64,000 nt of DNA from an uncultured Emergencia sp. (lineage in GTDB: Bacteria; Bacillota; Clostridia; Peptostreptococcales; Anaerovoracaceae), in contig CAJFTU010000028.1 in assembly GCA_904420065.1 (NCBI GenBank), positions 1 to 64,000 on the forward strand, given 5' to 3'. Positions within the stretch are counted from its first letter, which is position 1, and each line of letters begins with the position of its first letter. The notes under the pieces were generated by a model that was not told where the DNA came from, searched no databases, and saw only the letters and a program-made list of their open reading frames with translations. The position numbers were made by a program, and so were the translations under genes. Shown one piece after another: positions 32,959-41,394 of the stretch.

Positions 32959-34227
32959 ATGGAAAATTTTGACTTTGAGACAATTGTGGATCGCAGGAAT
33001 ACGGGAAATATGAAAGCGTATATTGCGCCGGCCCGGGTCCGAGAGAAAGGGCTGCAGACGTTTAACGCGGCGGAGATGGACTTTAAAACGGCGCCTTCCG
33101 TCATCGAAGCGATGAAGGCATGCGCGGAAAACGGACTGATGGGGTTTACCCTCTGTGACGAGATTTATCTGAACGCAGTCTGCTATTGGATGGAAACCCA
33201 GAGGCATACTGTTGTTCAGCCGGAGTGGATAGTGCCTACTCACGGAACCATATTTTCCGCGGCAACCTGTATCCGTCTGTTTACTTCTCCCGAAGAGCGG
33301 ATTATCGTTCAGCCGCCAGTGTACAACCGCTATAAGCAGGCGGCGGACCGGTTGGGACGAGAGACCGTATACAATTCGCTGAAGGAGGACGGCAGAGGCG
33401 GGTACGATATGGATTTTGAGGATCTGGAGAAGAAAATGTCCGATCCCCGCAATAAGCTGCTCATCCTCTGCAATCCGCAGAACCCTGTGGGAAGAGTGTG
33501 GAAAGAAGAGGAACTGGAAGTGATCGCCCGTCTGGCGGTGAAGTACGGCTGCATGGTCTACAGCGACGAGATCTTCGCCGATTATGCCTTTTCCGGCCGT
33601 CGGGTTACCCCTTATTTTACCGTAAACGGAGGAAAAAACAACGGAATCACGGCGGTATCTCTGGGCAAGACCTTTAACTTTACCGGTGTAAATCACGCCA
33701 ACATGATCATCAGCGACGACGGCCTGAGAGAGAGTTTTGTCCGGCAGAGAAATCGGGATCATTACGGAAGTCTGGACCCCATGACCAGAGCGGCCGTCAT
33801 AGGCGCTTACAGCGTTCAGGGGATTGCGTGGAAAGCTGAGGCGGAGAAACTGATATGGGAAAATTACAGGAGAATCGTCGAAGCCTTTTCTGAAAATCTT
33901 CCTCAGGTGCGAATCAGTCCCCTGCAGGGCGGATATGTCATCTGGATGGATTGGAGAGCTCTCGGTCTTGCTCCGGAAGCGCTTGCGGAAAAATTGGAGG
34001 AAGCCGACTTTATTCTGGACGAGGGTACGGATTACTGCATCAGCGAACCGGGATTTTATCGGATGAGTATCGCTGCGCCGACGAGAGTTGTCGATGAGGC
34101 TTTGATGCGGCTGAAGAGGGTCTTTGACTTCTGCGCACCTTCAGTCAGAGTGGACGCCGTCGGAAGTCAGGGCGGCTATATTCAGTCGGCAGAGAGAACA
34201 CCGTCGACGGGTCGGTTTGATCGTTAA
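32959..34227 (+). CDS. PLP-dependent aminotransferase/C-S lyase (MalY/PatB type)
   Basis: 422 residues from ATG 32959. Fold type I PLP enzyme: FNAAEMDFKTAPSVIEAM start, NPQNPVGRVW (cofactor and substrate carboxylate binding), YSDEIFADYAF with the aspartate that holds the pyridine nitrogen, and VSLGKTFNFTG with the Schiff-base lysine. The N-terminal part is MalY/PatB-like, a family that includes cystathionine beta-lyase and some aminotransferases. The C-terminus is longer than usual by about 25 polar residues (SVRVDAVGSQGGYIQSAERT). It follows the peptidases after a 118-base gap and probably shares their transcript. Confidence 0.87.
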   Translation: MENFDFETIVDRRNTGNMKAYIAPARVREKGLQTFNAAEMDFKTAPSVIEAMKACAENGLMGFTLCDEIYLNAVCYWMETQRHTVVQPEWIVPTHGTIFSAATCIRLFTSPEERIIVQPPVYNRYKQAADRLGRETVYNSLKEDGRGGYDMDFEDLEKKMSDPRNKLLILCNPQNPVGRVWKEEELEVIARLAVKYGCMVYSDEIFADYAFSGRRVTPYFTVNGGKNNGITAVSLGKTFNFTGVNHANMIISDDGLRESFVRQRNRDHYGSLDPMTRAAVIGAYSVQGIAWKAEAEKLIWENYRRIVEAFSENLPQVRISPLQGGYVIWMDWRALGLAPEALAEKLEEADFILDEGTDYCISEPGFYRMSIAAPTRVVDEALMRLKRVFDFCAPSVRVDAVGSQGGYIQSAERTPSTGRFDR

Positions 34228-34260
34228 GAAAAATAGAAAGGAATTTTTAAGGAGGTCTTT

Positions 34261-34728
34261 ATGAATACAGAAAAAAGAATCGAAGAACTGGGAATTAAAC
34301 TGCCGCCATCGTCGCCTCCGGGTGCGATGTACGTGCCGGTAAAACAGCTGGGCAGCGCCCTTTTCGTCTCCGGACAGGTGCCTTTTGTAGACGGCGTGAT
34401 GACTTATCCGGGAAAAGTAGGCGATGAAGTTACCTTAGAGCAGGCCGAAGAAGCGGCCAGAATCTGTATTATCAATATGCTCGCTGCGGTAAAGAACTAT
34501 CTGGGCGATCTGGATAAGGTGAAAGACGTGGTGAAAGTACAGGCTTTTGTCAACAGCAAGACCGGTTTTATGGAGCAGCACATTGTGGTCAACGCTGCAT
34601 CTCAGCTGCTTTACGACGTATTCGGCGAGGCGGGGAGACATGCCAGGACCGCAGTGGGAACAAATCAGCTGCCTATGGACGCACCTGTTGAGATTGAAGC
34701 GATCTTTGAAATCGAGGACGTGAAATAA
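34261..34728 (+). CDS. RidA family protein
   Basis: 155 residues, longer than the usual 125-130 of RidA, with extra residues at the N-terminus (EELGIKLPPSSPPGAMYVPV), typical of the YjgH/TdcF-like subgroup. LFVSGQVPFVDG, VVKVQAFVNSKTGFMEQH and the C-terminal GTNQLPMDAPVEIEAIFEIE are the trimer-forming blocks. RidA enzymes hydrolyse reactive enamines or imines produced by PLP-dependent lyases. Its position immediately after the MalY-type enzyme fits detoxification of that enzyme's 2-aminoacrylate. Its stop overlaps the next start by one base. Strong ribosome site AAGGAGG. Confidence 0.9.
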   Translation: MNTEKRIEELGIKLPPSSPPGAMYVPVKQLGSALFVSGQVPFVDGVMTYPGKVGDEVTLEQAEEAARICIINMLAAVKNYLGDLDKVKDVVKVQAFVNSKTGFMEQHIVVNAASQLLYDVFGEAGRHARTAVGTNQLPMDAPVEIEAIFEIEDVK

Positions 34729-35915
34729 TGATTCTGAAAAACTGCAGACTTCTCGCGCCTCTCTCTGACGGAAAGAGCAGTGAGAAAGGCGCCGTATCCA
34801 TTGTACAGGGAAAGATTCAAGCGGTTTATGAGAACGGAGAAGCAGCCGAAGGGACAGACGGCGAAGAAATCGTCGACTGCGGAGGAAAAACGCTGCTTCC
34901 GGGGCTGATCGACGCGCATACGCATATTGCCGGGCTTCGCGGATATCATCCGGGAAAGGTGAAAGATCCCATATCCTTCTTCCTGGAGACGTGCGCGGAA
35001 ACCGGAAAATATTTGGACTGCGGATTTACCACCATCAGAGACTGCGGAACGCCTCTGCGGGTGGCCAACTACGTAAGAGAAGCTTACGAACGGGGAATTG
35101 GAGAGGGTCCTCGGATCATTTCCTGCGGATTGATCTTAATGCCTACGGAAATCGAAAGGAGCGACGATCTCTACGATATCTACAGCTTTACCGACAGCGC
35201 CGACGAAGGAAGAAAAGCGGCGAGAAGAGAATTGGCTGAACGAGGTGACTTTGTAAAGGTGATGGCATCGGGATCGGCTCTTCATAAACGAGGCATTCCG
35301 GTTCAGCCGATCATGACCAGAGAAGAGATAGAGGCGATCGTGGAAGCGGCAAAGCTGAAAGACAGTTATGTGGCGGCTCACGCCCATGGGGATGGCGCCG
35401 TCAGACTGTGCGCCGAGGCCGGAGTGCGCACTGTAGAACACGCCTCCTTTGTCAGCGGCGAAACCATTCATCTGCTGAAGGAAAAAGAAAACTGCTATCT
35501 GATTCCGACCATTTCGGCCATGTATCAGAATCCTGCGAAAACGTCGGAGGAGTATAGGTTTCTGCTTCAGAAGCTGGAGGAGATGCTGAAGATATCTTCT
35601 GCCTGTTTGCAAAAGGCATATGAGAGCGGGTTGGAAATGGGATTTGGTACGGACAGCTGCCCGGGAATGGATCAGTACGAGGAAGGTATCGAGTTTCGGT
35701 TCCGCAGCGAGCTGTGCGGTATGGAAAACCTGGATATTCTGGCTCAGGCCACCAAACTCAACGCCAAGATTTTGGGCATCGACCATATTACAGGAGAAAT
35801 TCGTCCGGGACTCAGCGCGGATCTGATTTTAGTCGACGGAAGGCCGGATGAGGATCTTTCGGTCATGTACCGGAAACCCGAGCAGGTGTTCCTGAATGGA
35901 CGAAGAGTGAGATAA
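34728..35915 (+). CDS. Amidohydrolase family protein
   Basis: 395 residues. Metal site residues of the amidohydrolase superfamily are HTH in PGLIDAHTHIAG, a carboxylated-lysine candidate in DFVKVMASGSAL, His in AHAHGDGAV, His in VEHASFVSG and Asp in MGFGTDSCPG. This layout, with a lysine bridging two zinc ions, is found in imidazolonepropionase-like enzymes and in amidohydrolase-type Xaa-Pro dipeptidases. Given two S9 peptidases upstream, a dipeptidase is the most attractive guess, but N-acyl amino-acid hydrolases are equally possible. It ends the cluster that began at 28823. Confidence 0.85.
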   Translation: MILKNCRLLAPLSDGKSSEKGAVSIVQGKIQAVYENGEAAEGTDGEEIVDCGGKTLLPGLIDAHTHIAGLRGYHPGKVKDPISFFLETCAETGKYLDCGFTTIRDCGTPLRVANYVREAYERGIGEGPRIISCGLILMPTEIERSDDLYDIYSFTDSADEGRKAARRELAERGDFVKVMASGSALHKRGIPVQPIMTREEIEAIVEAAKLKDSYVAAHAHGDGAVRLCAEAGVRTVEHASFVSGETIHLLKEKENCYLIPTISAMYQNPAKTSEEYRFLLQKLEEMLKISSACLQKAYESGLEMGFGTDSCPGMDQYEEGIEFRFRSELCGMENLDILAQATKLNAKILGIDHITGEIRPGLSADLILVDGRPDEDLSVMYRKPEQVFLNGRRVR

Positions 35916-36050
35916 ACAGAATATGTTTACGAAAAAGAGCGACGTAAAATTATCCGTTATTGATGATTGGGCGGCGCTCTCTTTGCATGGGAAAATATAA
36001 ACGTGTGCAGCACATTTTTTTGCGCGGCTCAGCTGTCTTTGCTTACGATC

Positions 36051-36357
36051 TGCCATATTGGACGGTGAAAAAGCGATTTCAGACGGCGAGAATACGGCTT
36101 TCTGTTGAAAAGTGCCATACTGCATTGATTTTTTTTGATTTCAGACGGTCGATTTCCGGACATCAGAGTTTGCCTGGCGAAAAGGATGTCGATGGGTATA
36201 ACTGGAGATACACCGAGAGCAATCTGACGGTAAGCGGCTCCTGCCTGACGTACAAAAAAGTGTCTGAAACGAAGTTTTTTTCAATCGATATGGCAGATTT
36301 CCCTCTTCGGTTTTGTTTTTGCCGTCTGAAAATAAAAAAAAATCGAAGAGTATGGCG
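36051..36357. repeat. Palindromic modular repeat element, copy 2
   Basis: 307 bp with the same four-module layout as copy 1. The direct modules are 36051-36084 and 36113-36146, and the inverted ones 36262-36295 and 36324-36357. Each is 34 bp with TGCCATA-N18-ATTTCAGAC ends, and each arm has a 28-bp spacer. The last inverted module ends GGCG in place of GGCA. The centre is 115 bp (36147-36261) against 104 in copy 1. Spacers keep GCGAGAAT and TTGAAAAG from copy 1. Bases GAT precede the left outer module in both copies and follow the right outer one. It lies between the amidohydrolase gene and the hydrogenase promoter. Confidence 0.85.
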
Positions 36358-36494
36358 GATTTCGTTTTCGAAGCTGCTTTCCTGCCGGCAAGCCTTTTGG
36401 AAAAGTAGGTCCGGCCGATAGGACTGGTGCCTGTGGCAAGATCCATCCCCCATGAAGTATTTGTTTCTTTGTTGCAGACAGGTCAAAGGTACTA

Positions 36495-36524
36495 TTGACA
36501 AAAATATGTCGAAGACGATAGAAT
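36495..36524 (+). promoter_or_regulatory. Promoter of the first hydrogenase operon
   Basis: TTGACA (36495-36500) and TAGAAT (36519-36524) with an 18-bp spacer. It is about 80 bases before the first ATG. Nothing else is evident in 35916-36050 or 36358-36494. Confidence 0.75.
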
Positions 36525-36603
36525 AGTCCCGAGTGTTTTTTATGTGATTTTGTAGAAAGGAGTGTGTCAGATCGCCAAACAGCGATGCTGATGCAGTTGC
36601 AGG

Positions 36604-37080
36604 ATGTTAGAGCAAGAGTATTACGACAAAGCTGACGAAATTATTGCGTCCCATGGACGGACGCAGGCGGACCTGATCCCGATTATTCAGGATATTCAGG
36701 AAGAGTACCGTTATCTGCCGCCGGAACTTCTTACTTATGTGGCTGAAAAGCTGGACATTTACGAATCCCAGGCATACAGCGTAGCTACCTTTTACGAGAA
36801 CTTTTCTTTCGATCCGAAGGGAAAGTATATTATCAAAGTCTGCGACGGGACGGCCTGTCACGTCCGCAAATCCATTCCTATTCTGGAGACCCTTTACGCC
36901 AAGCTGGGCCTTTCCGAGGAGAAGCACACCACAGAAGATATGCTTTTCACCCTCGAAACCGTTTCCTGCCTGGGTGCGTGCGGTCTCGCGCCGGTAATGA
37001 CGGTCAACGACAAGGTCTATCCGTCCATGACGCCGGAAAAAGCCGTAGAACTGGTAGATGAATTAAGAGGAGAAAAATGA
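36604..37080 (+). CDS. hydC: Hydrogenase subunit HydC/NuoE-like (operon 1)
   Basis: 158 residues of the NuoE thioredoxin-like [2Fe-2S] family: N-terminal helical bundle (DLIPIIQDIQEEYRYLPPELL), then CDGTACHVRKS and CLGACGLAPVM, whose four cysteines (C-x4-C and C-x3-C) bind the cluster. It is the small subunit of NAD(P)H-linked trimeric [FeFe]-hydrogenases and passes electrons between the flavin subunit and the iron-sulfur chain. It overlaps the next gene by four bases. Ribosome site is weak (GCAGG). Confidence 0.92.
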   Translation: MLEQEYYDKADEIIASHGRTQADLIPIIQDIQEEYRYLPPELLTYVAEKLDIYESQAYSVATFYENFSFDPKGKYIIKVCDGTACHVRKSIPILETLYAKLGLSEEKHTTEDMLFTLETVSCLGACGLAPVMTVNDKVYPSMTPEKAVELVDELRGEK

Positions 37081-38966
37081 TGAAGAAAATTGTTGACAGA
37101 GCTTCTCTCGACCACGCGGGGCAGGCGGCAAAAGCGGCGATTGCCGGAAACAAGTGCAGAATACTGATCTGCGCGGGAACCGGCTGCATGGCCGGCGGAT
37201 CGGGAGAAATTTACGATAGGATGTGTGAACTTGCCGCATCCAATCCGAATGTGGAGGTTCATTTTGGCGAAGAAATTGCTCACGGGGACGGCGATATCGC
37301 TGTACGAAAGAGCGGCTGCCACGGATTCTGCGAGATGGGACCGCTGATGCGGATCGAGCCTCACGATGTGCTGTACACCAAGGTCAGCGTGGAGGACTGT
37401 GAAGAGATATTCAACAAGACCATCCGAAACGGAGAGCTGATTCCCCGCCTTCTGTTCAAGCAGAACGGACAGGACTGTCCGCGTCAGGAGGATATCGGAT
37501 TCTATAAAAAGCAGACGAGAAACGTGCTGAAAAACTGCGGCCATATCGATGCGGAGCACATACAGGAGTATCTGTCGATCGGCGGTTACCAGGCGCTGGC
37601 CAGAGTCCTGTTCGATATGCAGCCTGAGGAAGTCATTGAGGAGATCACCAAGTCGGGCCTGAGAGGCCGGGGCGGAGCAGGTTTCCCGACGGGCAAAAAA
37701 TGGTCTCAGGTTGCGAGGCAGGAAGAAAAGAAGAGATACGTGGTCTGCAACGGCGACGAGGGCGATCCGGGCGCATTTATGGACCGGAGCATCATGGAAG
37801 GCGATCCGCACAAGATGATCGAGGGCATGATCATCGCGGCTTATGCCGTTTCGGCGGACGAGGGATACATCTATGTCCGCGCAGAGTATCCGCTGGCGAT
37901 CAGTCGTCTGAAGCGGGCAATTGCTCAGGCTGAAGAATGGGGCCTGCTTGGTGATCACATCCTGGGGACCGACTTCTCCTTCCATCTTCACATCAACAGA
38001 GGAGCCGGAGCTTTTGTCTGCGGTGAGGGAAGCGCTCTGACTGCATCCATAGAAGGAAACCGGGGAATGCCGCGGGTTAAGCCGCCGAGAACGGTGGAAA
38101 AAGGCCTATTCGACAAGCCGACCGTGTTAAACAACGTGGAAACCTACGCCAATGTGCCGATGATCATCGAAAACGGCGCGGAGTGGTTTGCGGGGATCGG
38201 TACCGAAAAGAGTCCGGGCACCAAGGCCTTTGCCCTTACCGGAAGCGTAAAGCATACCGGTCTTATCGAAGTTCCTATGGGAACCACTCTTCGGGAAGTT
38301 ATCTATGATATCGGCGGAGGCATTAAGGACGAACGGGAATTCAAGGCCGTACAGATCGGCGGACCGTCAGGCGGATGTCTGACCAAAGAACATCTGGATA
38401 TGCCGCTGGACTTCGACTCGCTGAAAGCTATCGGTGCGATGATCGGCTCCGGCGGACTTGTGGTCATGGATGATCACACCTGTATGGTAGAGGTGGCCCG
38501 ATTCTTTATGAATTTCACCCAGAATGAGAGCTGCGGAAAGTGTGTGCCTTGCAGAGAGGGAACCAAGCGAATGCTGGAAATACTCGAGCGAATCGTGGGC
38601 GGAAAGGGAATCATGGAGGATCTGGATCTGCTGGATGAGCTCTCCCAGACCATAACCGATACCGCACTCTGCGGTTTGGGCAAGTGTGCCGCCCAGCCGG
38701 TTATGAGTACGATGAAATTTTTCCGCGAGGAATACGAACAGCACGTGAAGGAAAAGCGGTGCGTTTCCATGAACTGTGAAGCGCTGCGAAAATTCGTCAT
38801 CGATCCGCAGAAATGCAAGGGCTGTTCCAAGTGCGCAAGGAACTGTCCGGCCGGAGCCATCAAGGGCCAGATAAGAAAAGCTTATGAGATAGATTTTGAC
38901 ACGTGTATCAAGTGCGGAGCCTGCTTGTCGGACTGCGCCTTCGACGCGATACATATCGAGTGGTAG
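37077..38966 (+). CDS. hydB: Hydrogenase flavin subunit HydB/NuoF-like (operon 1)
   Basis: 629 residues. Residues about 25-120 are an N-terminal thioredoxin-like [2Fe-2S] domain (CAGTGCMAGG, KSGCHGFCEMGP). The NuoF core has GRGGAGFPTGKKW and NGDEGDPGAFMDRS for FMN/NAD(P)H, then SCGKCVPCREGTKRM for a [4Fe-4S] cluster. The C-terminus adds two ferredoxin quartets (CKGCSKCARNCP and CIKCGACLSDCA). The conserved CGEETAL nucleotide-site motif of relatives reads CGEGSAL here, unlike the paralogue at 41395, which may change cofactor preference (inference). Cytosolic, part of a bifurcating hydrogenase. Confidence 0.94.
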   Translation: MMKKIVDRASLDHAGQAAKAAIAGNKCRILICAGTGCMAGGSGEIYDRMCELAASNPNVEVHFGEEIAHGDGDIAVRKSGCHGFCEMGPLMRIEPHDVLYTKVSVEDCEEIFNKTIRNGELIPRLLFKQNGQDCPRQEDIGFYKKQTRNVLKNCGHIDAEHIQEYLSIGGYQALARVLFDMQPEEVIEEITKSGLRGRGGAGFPTGKKWSQVARQEEKKRYVVCNGDEGDPGAFMDRSIMEGDPHKMIEGMIIAAYAVSADEGYIYVRAEYPLAISRLKRAIAQAEEWGLLGDHILGTDFSFHLHINRGAGAFVCGEGSALTASIEGNRGMPRVKPPRTVEKGLFDKPTVLNNVETYANVPMIIENGAEWFAGIGTEKSPGTKAFALTGSVKHTGLIEVPMGTTLREVIYDIGGGIKDEREFKAVQIGGPSGGCLTKEHLDMPLDFDSLKAIGAMIGSGGLVVMDDHTCMVEVARFFMNFTQNESCGKCVPCREGTKRMLEILERIVGGKGIMEDLDLLDELSQTITDTALCGLGKCAAQPVMSTMKFFREEYEQHVKEKRCVSMNCEALRKFVIDPQKCKGCSKCARNCPAGAIKGQIRKAYEIDFDTCIKCGACLSDCAFDAIHIEW

Positions 38967-38977
38967 GAGGTATAGCT

Positions 38978-40666
38978 ATGGGATATATGACGATCAACAA
39001 CAGAAAAATCCAATTCACCGATGAAAAAAATATCCTGACGGTGATCCGTAAAGCCGGGATAGAACTGCCTACGTTCTGCTACCATTCCGAGCTCTCCACC
39101 TACGGCGCCTGCCGCATGTGCGTGGTAGAGGATGACAAGGGGAAAATTTTCGCCTCCTGCTCTGAAGTTCCGCGGGATGGCATGGCGATCTTTACCAATA
39201 CCCGGAGGCTTCAGCATCACCGCAAGATGATCATCGAGCTGCTGCTGTCTTCTCACTGCCGCGACTGTACTACCTGCACGCCTAACGGCCGATGCGGCCT
39301 GCAGAAGCTGGCCAGACAGCTGGGCATTGAAGAGGTGCGGTTTGAGAACTATAAGGAAGAACTGCCTCTGGATACCAGTTCTCCGGCTATTGTCAGAAAT
39401 CCGAACAAGTGCATACTCTGCGGAGACTGTGTTCGGATGTGCCATGAGATGGAAGGCGTAGGCATCCTGGGATTCGCCAAGCGGGGTTCCAAGATGCAGA
39501 TTTCCACTCCCTTCGGCAGAAAACTGTCGGAGACCACCTGCGTCAGCTGCGGACAGTGCCGGGTAGTCTGCCCTACCGGAGCGATCACCATCAAACAGGA
39601 TATCGAACCGATTTGGGATCTGCTCGAGGATAAAAACGTGCGGGTAGTCGCCCAGATTGCGCCGGCGGTCAGAGTGGCGGCAGGAGAGCTGTTCGGTATG
39701 CCGCAGGGAAGAAATTCTCTGGGCCATCTTGCTGCGGCCCTTCGTTACATCGGCTTCGACGAGGTATATGATACGGATTTCGGCGCCGATCTGACGGTAG
39801 TGGAAGAGTCTAAAGAACTCCTTCAGCGGCTGAAGTCAGGAGAAAATCTGCCGCTGTTTACCTCCTGCTGTCCCGCATGGGTGAAATTCTGCGAAACCCG
39901 CTATCCGCAGCTCAAAGAGCATATTTCTACCTGCCGTTCTCCGCAGGAGATGTTCGGCGCACTGATTAAAGAAGATGCCCGTTTGCGCAGAGAGGAAGAC
40001 GGACGTAGAACCGTGGTGGTGTCCATCATGCCTTGTACGGCTAAAAAAGCGGAAATTCGCAGACCGGAGCATTACGACGAAGACGGACAGATTGTCGACT
40101 ATGTGCTGACGACATCGGAAATTGCCGATATGATCACAACGGAGGGGATCAATCTGGCCAAGATTACGCCGGAAGCGTTGGATATGCCTTTCGGAATGTC
40201 CTCCGGCGCGGGGGCTATTTTCGGCGCCACAGGCGGAGTTACAGAGGCTGTTCTGCGCTGTCTGATGAATGATAACAGTGCAGCCAGGCTGGAAGCAATC
40301 AGCTTTTCCGGAGTCCGGGGAGCCGAAGGTATCAAGGAAACTACGGTAGAACTGGAAGGCAGAGAAGTGAAGATCGCTGTGGTCAACGGTTTGATCAACG
40401 CGGAAAAACTGCTGAATAAGCTGGAAGCCGGAGAGGTTTACTACGATTTTATAGAGGTCATGGCCTGCAGACACGGCTGCGTCGGCGGAGGCGGACAGCC
40501 GGTAGCCCTGGGCGCGGAGCCGAAGCTGGCCCGTCAGGATGGGCTGTATCGATTTGACAATCTCTCTCAGATCAAGCTGTCCAGTCAGAATCCGGTAGTA
40601 CAGGATATGTATCAGGGAATTCTGAAGGGGAAAGAGCATAAGCTGCTGCACAACGAGAAAAGATAG
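38978..40666 (+). CDS. hydA: [FeFe]-hydrogenase catalytic subunit HydA (operon 1)
   Basis: 562 residues from ATG 38978 (GTAGGAGG upstream). Domains in order are: [2Fe-2S] (Cys34, 45, 48, 61); His93/Cys97/Cys100/Cys106 [4Fe-4S]; two ferredoxin clusters (CILCGDCVRMC and CVSCGQCRVVCP, about 145-198); and the H-cluster domain with L1 TSCCPAW (295-301), L2 MPCTAKKAE (351-359) and L3 EVMACRHGCVGG (493-504). In L3 the usual CPGGC is CRHGC. It makes or oxidises H2. No maturase genes (hydE, F, G) are in the window. A strong terminator follows. Confidence 0.95.
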   Translation: MGYMTINNRKIQFTDEKNILTVIRKAGIELPTFCYHSELSTYGACRMCVVEDDKGKIFASCSEVPRDGMAIFTNTRRLQHHRKMIIELLLSSHCRDCTTCTPNGRCGLQKLARQLGIEEVRFENYKEELPLDTSSPAIVRNPNKCILCGDCVRMCHEMEGVGILGFAKRGSKMQISTPFGRKLSETTCVSCGQCRVVCPTGAITIKQDIEPIWDLLEDKNVRVVAQIAPAVRVAAGELFGMPQGRNSLGHLAAALRYIGFDEVYDTDFGADLTVVEESKELLQRLKSGENLPLFTSCCPAWVKFCETRYPQLKEHISTCRSPQEMFGALIKEDARLRREEDGRRTVVVSIMPCTAKKAEIRRPEHYDEDGQIVDYVLTTSEIADMITTEGINLAKITPEALDMPFGMSSGAGAIFGATGGVTEAVLRCLMNDNSAARLEAISFSGVRGAEGIKETTVELEGREVKIAVVNGLINAEKLLNKLEAGEVYYDFIEVMACRHGCVGGGGQPVALGAEPKLARQDGLYRFDNLSQIKLSSQNPVVQDMYQGILKGKEHKLLHNEKR

Positions 40667-40672
40667 AACGCG

Positions 40673-40709
40673 GCGGCGCTGCATGAATAAAAATGCAGCG
40701 CCGCTTTTT
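40673..40709 (+). terminator. Terminator between the hydrogenase operons
   Basis: GCGGCGCTGCAT and ATGCAGCGCCGC form a perfect 12-bp stem, loop of 8 bases, then TTTTT. Confidence 0.95.
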
Positions 40710-40820
40710 AAATGGAGCTGAACTTTTACAATTAAAACAAGAAAAAAATGTTTTTTTTAGCAGAGAACACAAAGATTGCTGTAAATTGCTAAAATCTTTT
40801 GAATTTTTATAACAATTTTG

Positions 40821-40849
40821 TTGACAGGACTAAATTTTCATCATAAAAT
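40821..40849 (+). promoter_or_regulatory. Promoter of the second hydrogenase operon
   Basis: TTGACA (40821-40826) and TAAAAT (40844-40849) with a 17-bp spacer in a very AT-rich stretch. Its presence after a strong terminator shows that the two hydrogenase operons are transcribed separately. Confidence 0.8.
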
Positions 40850-40899
40850 TAGTTAATCATTTAACAAAAAGTCACTATGTCTATTTTAAGGAGAAAAAA

Positions 40900-41382
40900 A
40901 TGTGTAACTGCAAAGAAATGACAGCGAAGTTTGAAAGACTTGATGAGATTATTGCCAGGCACAGGGAAGAGCGGGGCGCGTTGATTCCGATACTGCACGA
41001 GGCGCAGGAGCTTTTCGGCTATCTGCCTTATGAAGTTCAGGAGAGAATCGCAGACGGTCTGGGGATTTCCATGGCGAAGGTCTACGGGGTCGTAACCTTC
41101 TATTCTCAGTTCTCGTTAAAGAAAAAGGGCAAATACAGGATCAATGTCTGTATGGGTACTGCCTGTTACGTAAAGGGAGCCAACGATATCCTCGGGAAGT
41201 TCCTCGAACGTCTCTCGATTGAAGTGGGCGGATGCACACCTGACGGGAAGTTTTCACTGGATTCCTGCCGGTGCATCGGAGCCTGCGGTCTGGCTCCGGT
41301 GGTAACCATCAACGATGAGGTTTACGGAAGACTTACGCCGGAGCAGGTAGAGTCGATTCTTGACGAATATGAGCAGAAGTAG
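40900..41382 (+). CDS. hydC: Hydrogenase subunit HydC/NuoE-like (operon 2)
   Basis: 160 residues, same family as the gene at 36604 but clearly diverged. Cysteines sit in CMGTACYVKGA and CRCIGACGLAPV. The N-terminus carries an extra CNCKEM. The helical bundle reads ALIPILHEAQELFGYLPYEV. It would carry a [2Fe-2S] cluster in the second trimeric complex. AAGGAG ribosome site. Twelve bases separate it from hydB2. Confidence 0.92.
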   Translation: MCNCKEMTAKFERLDEIIARHREERGALIPILHEAQELFGYLPYEVQERIADGLGISMAKVYGVVTFYSQFSLKKKGKYRINVCMGTACYVKGANDILGKFLERLSIEVGGCTPDGKFSLDSCRCIGACGLAPVVTINDEVYGRLTPEQVESILDEYEQK

Positions 41383-41394
41383 CAGGAGGAGAGA

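Noticed and set aside
31644..33104. Minus-strand open frame of 486 codons
   Set aside because: Antisense to the second S9 peptidase and the start of the MalY-type gene.
35960..36421. Plus-strand 153-codon open frame across repeat copy 2
   Set aside because: Runs through both arms and the non-conserved centre, with no equivalent in copy 1 and no ribosome site.
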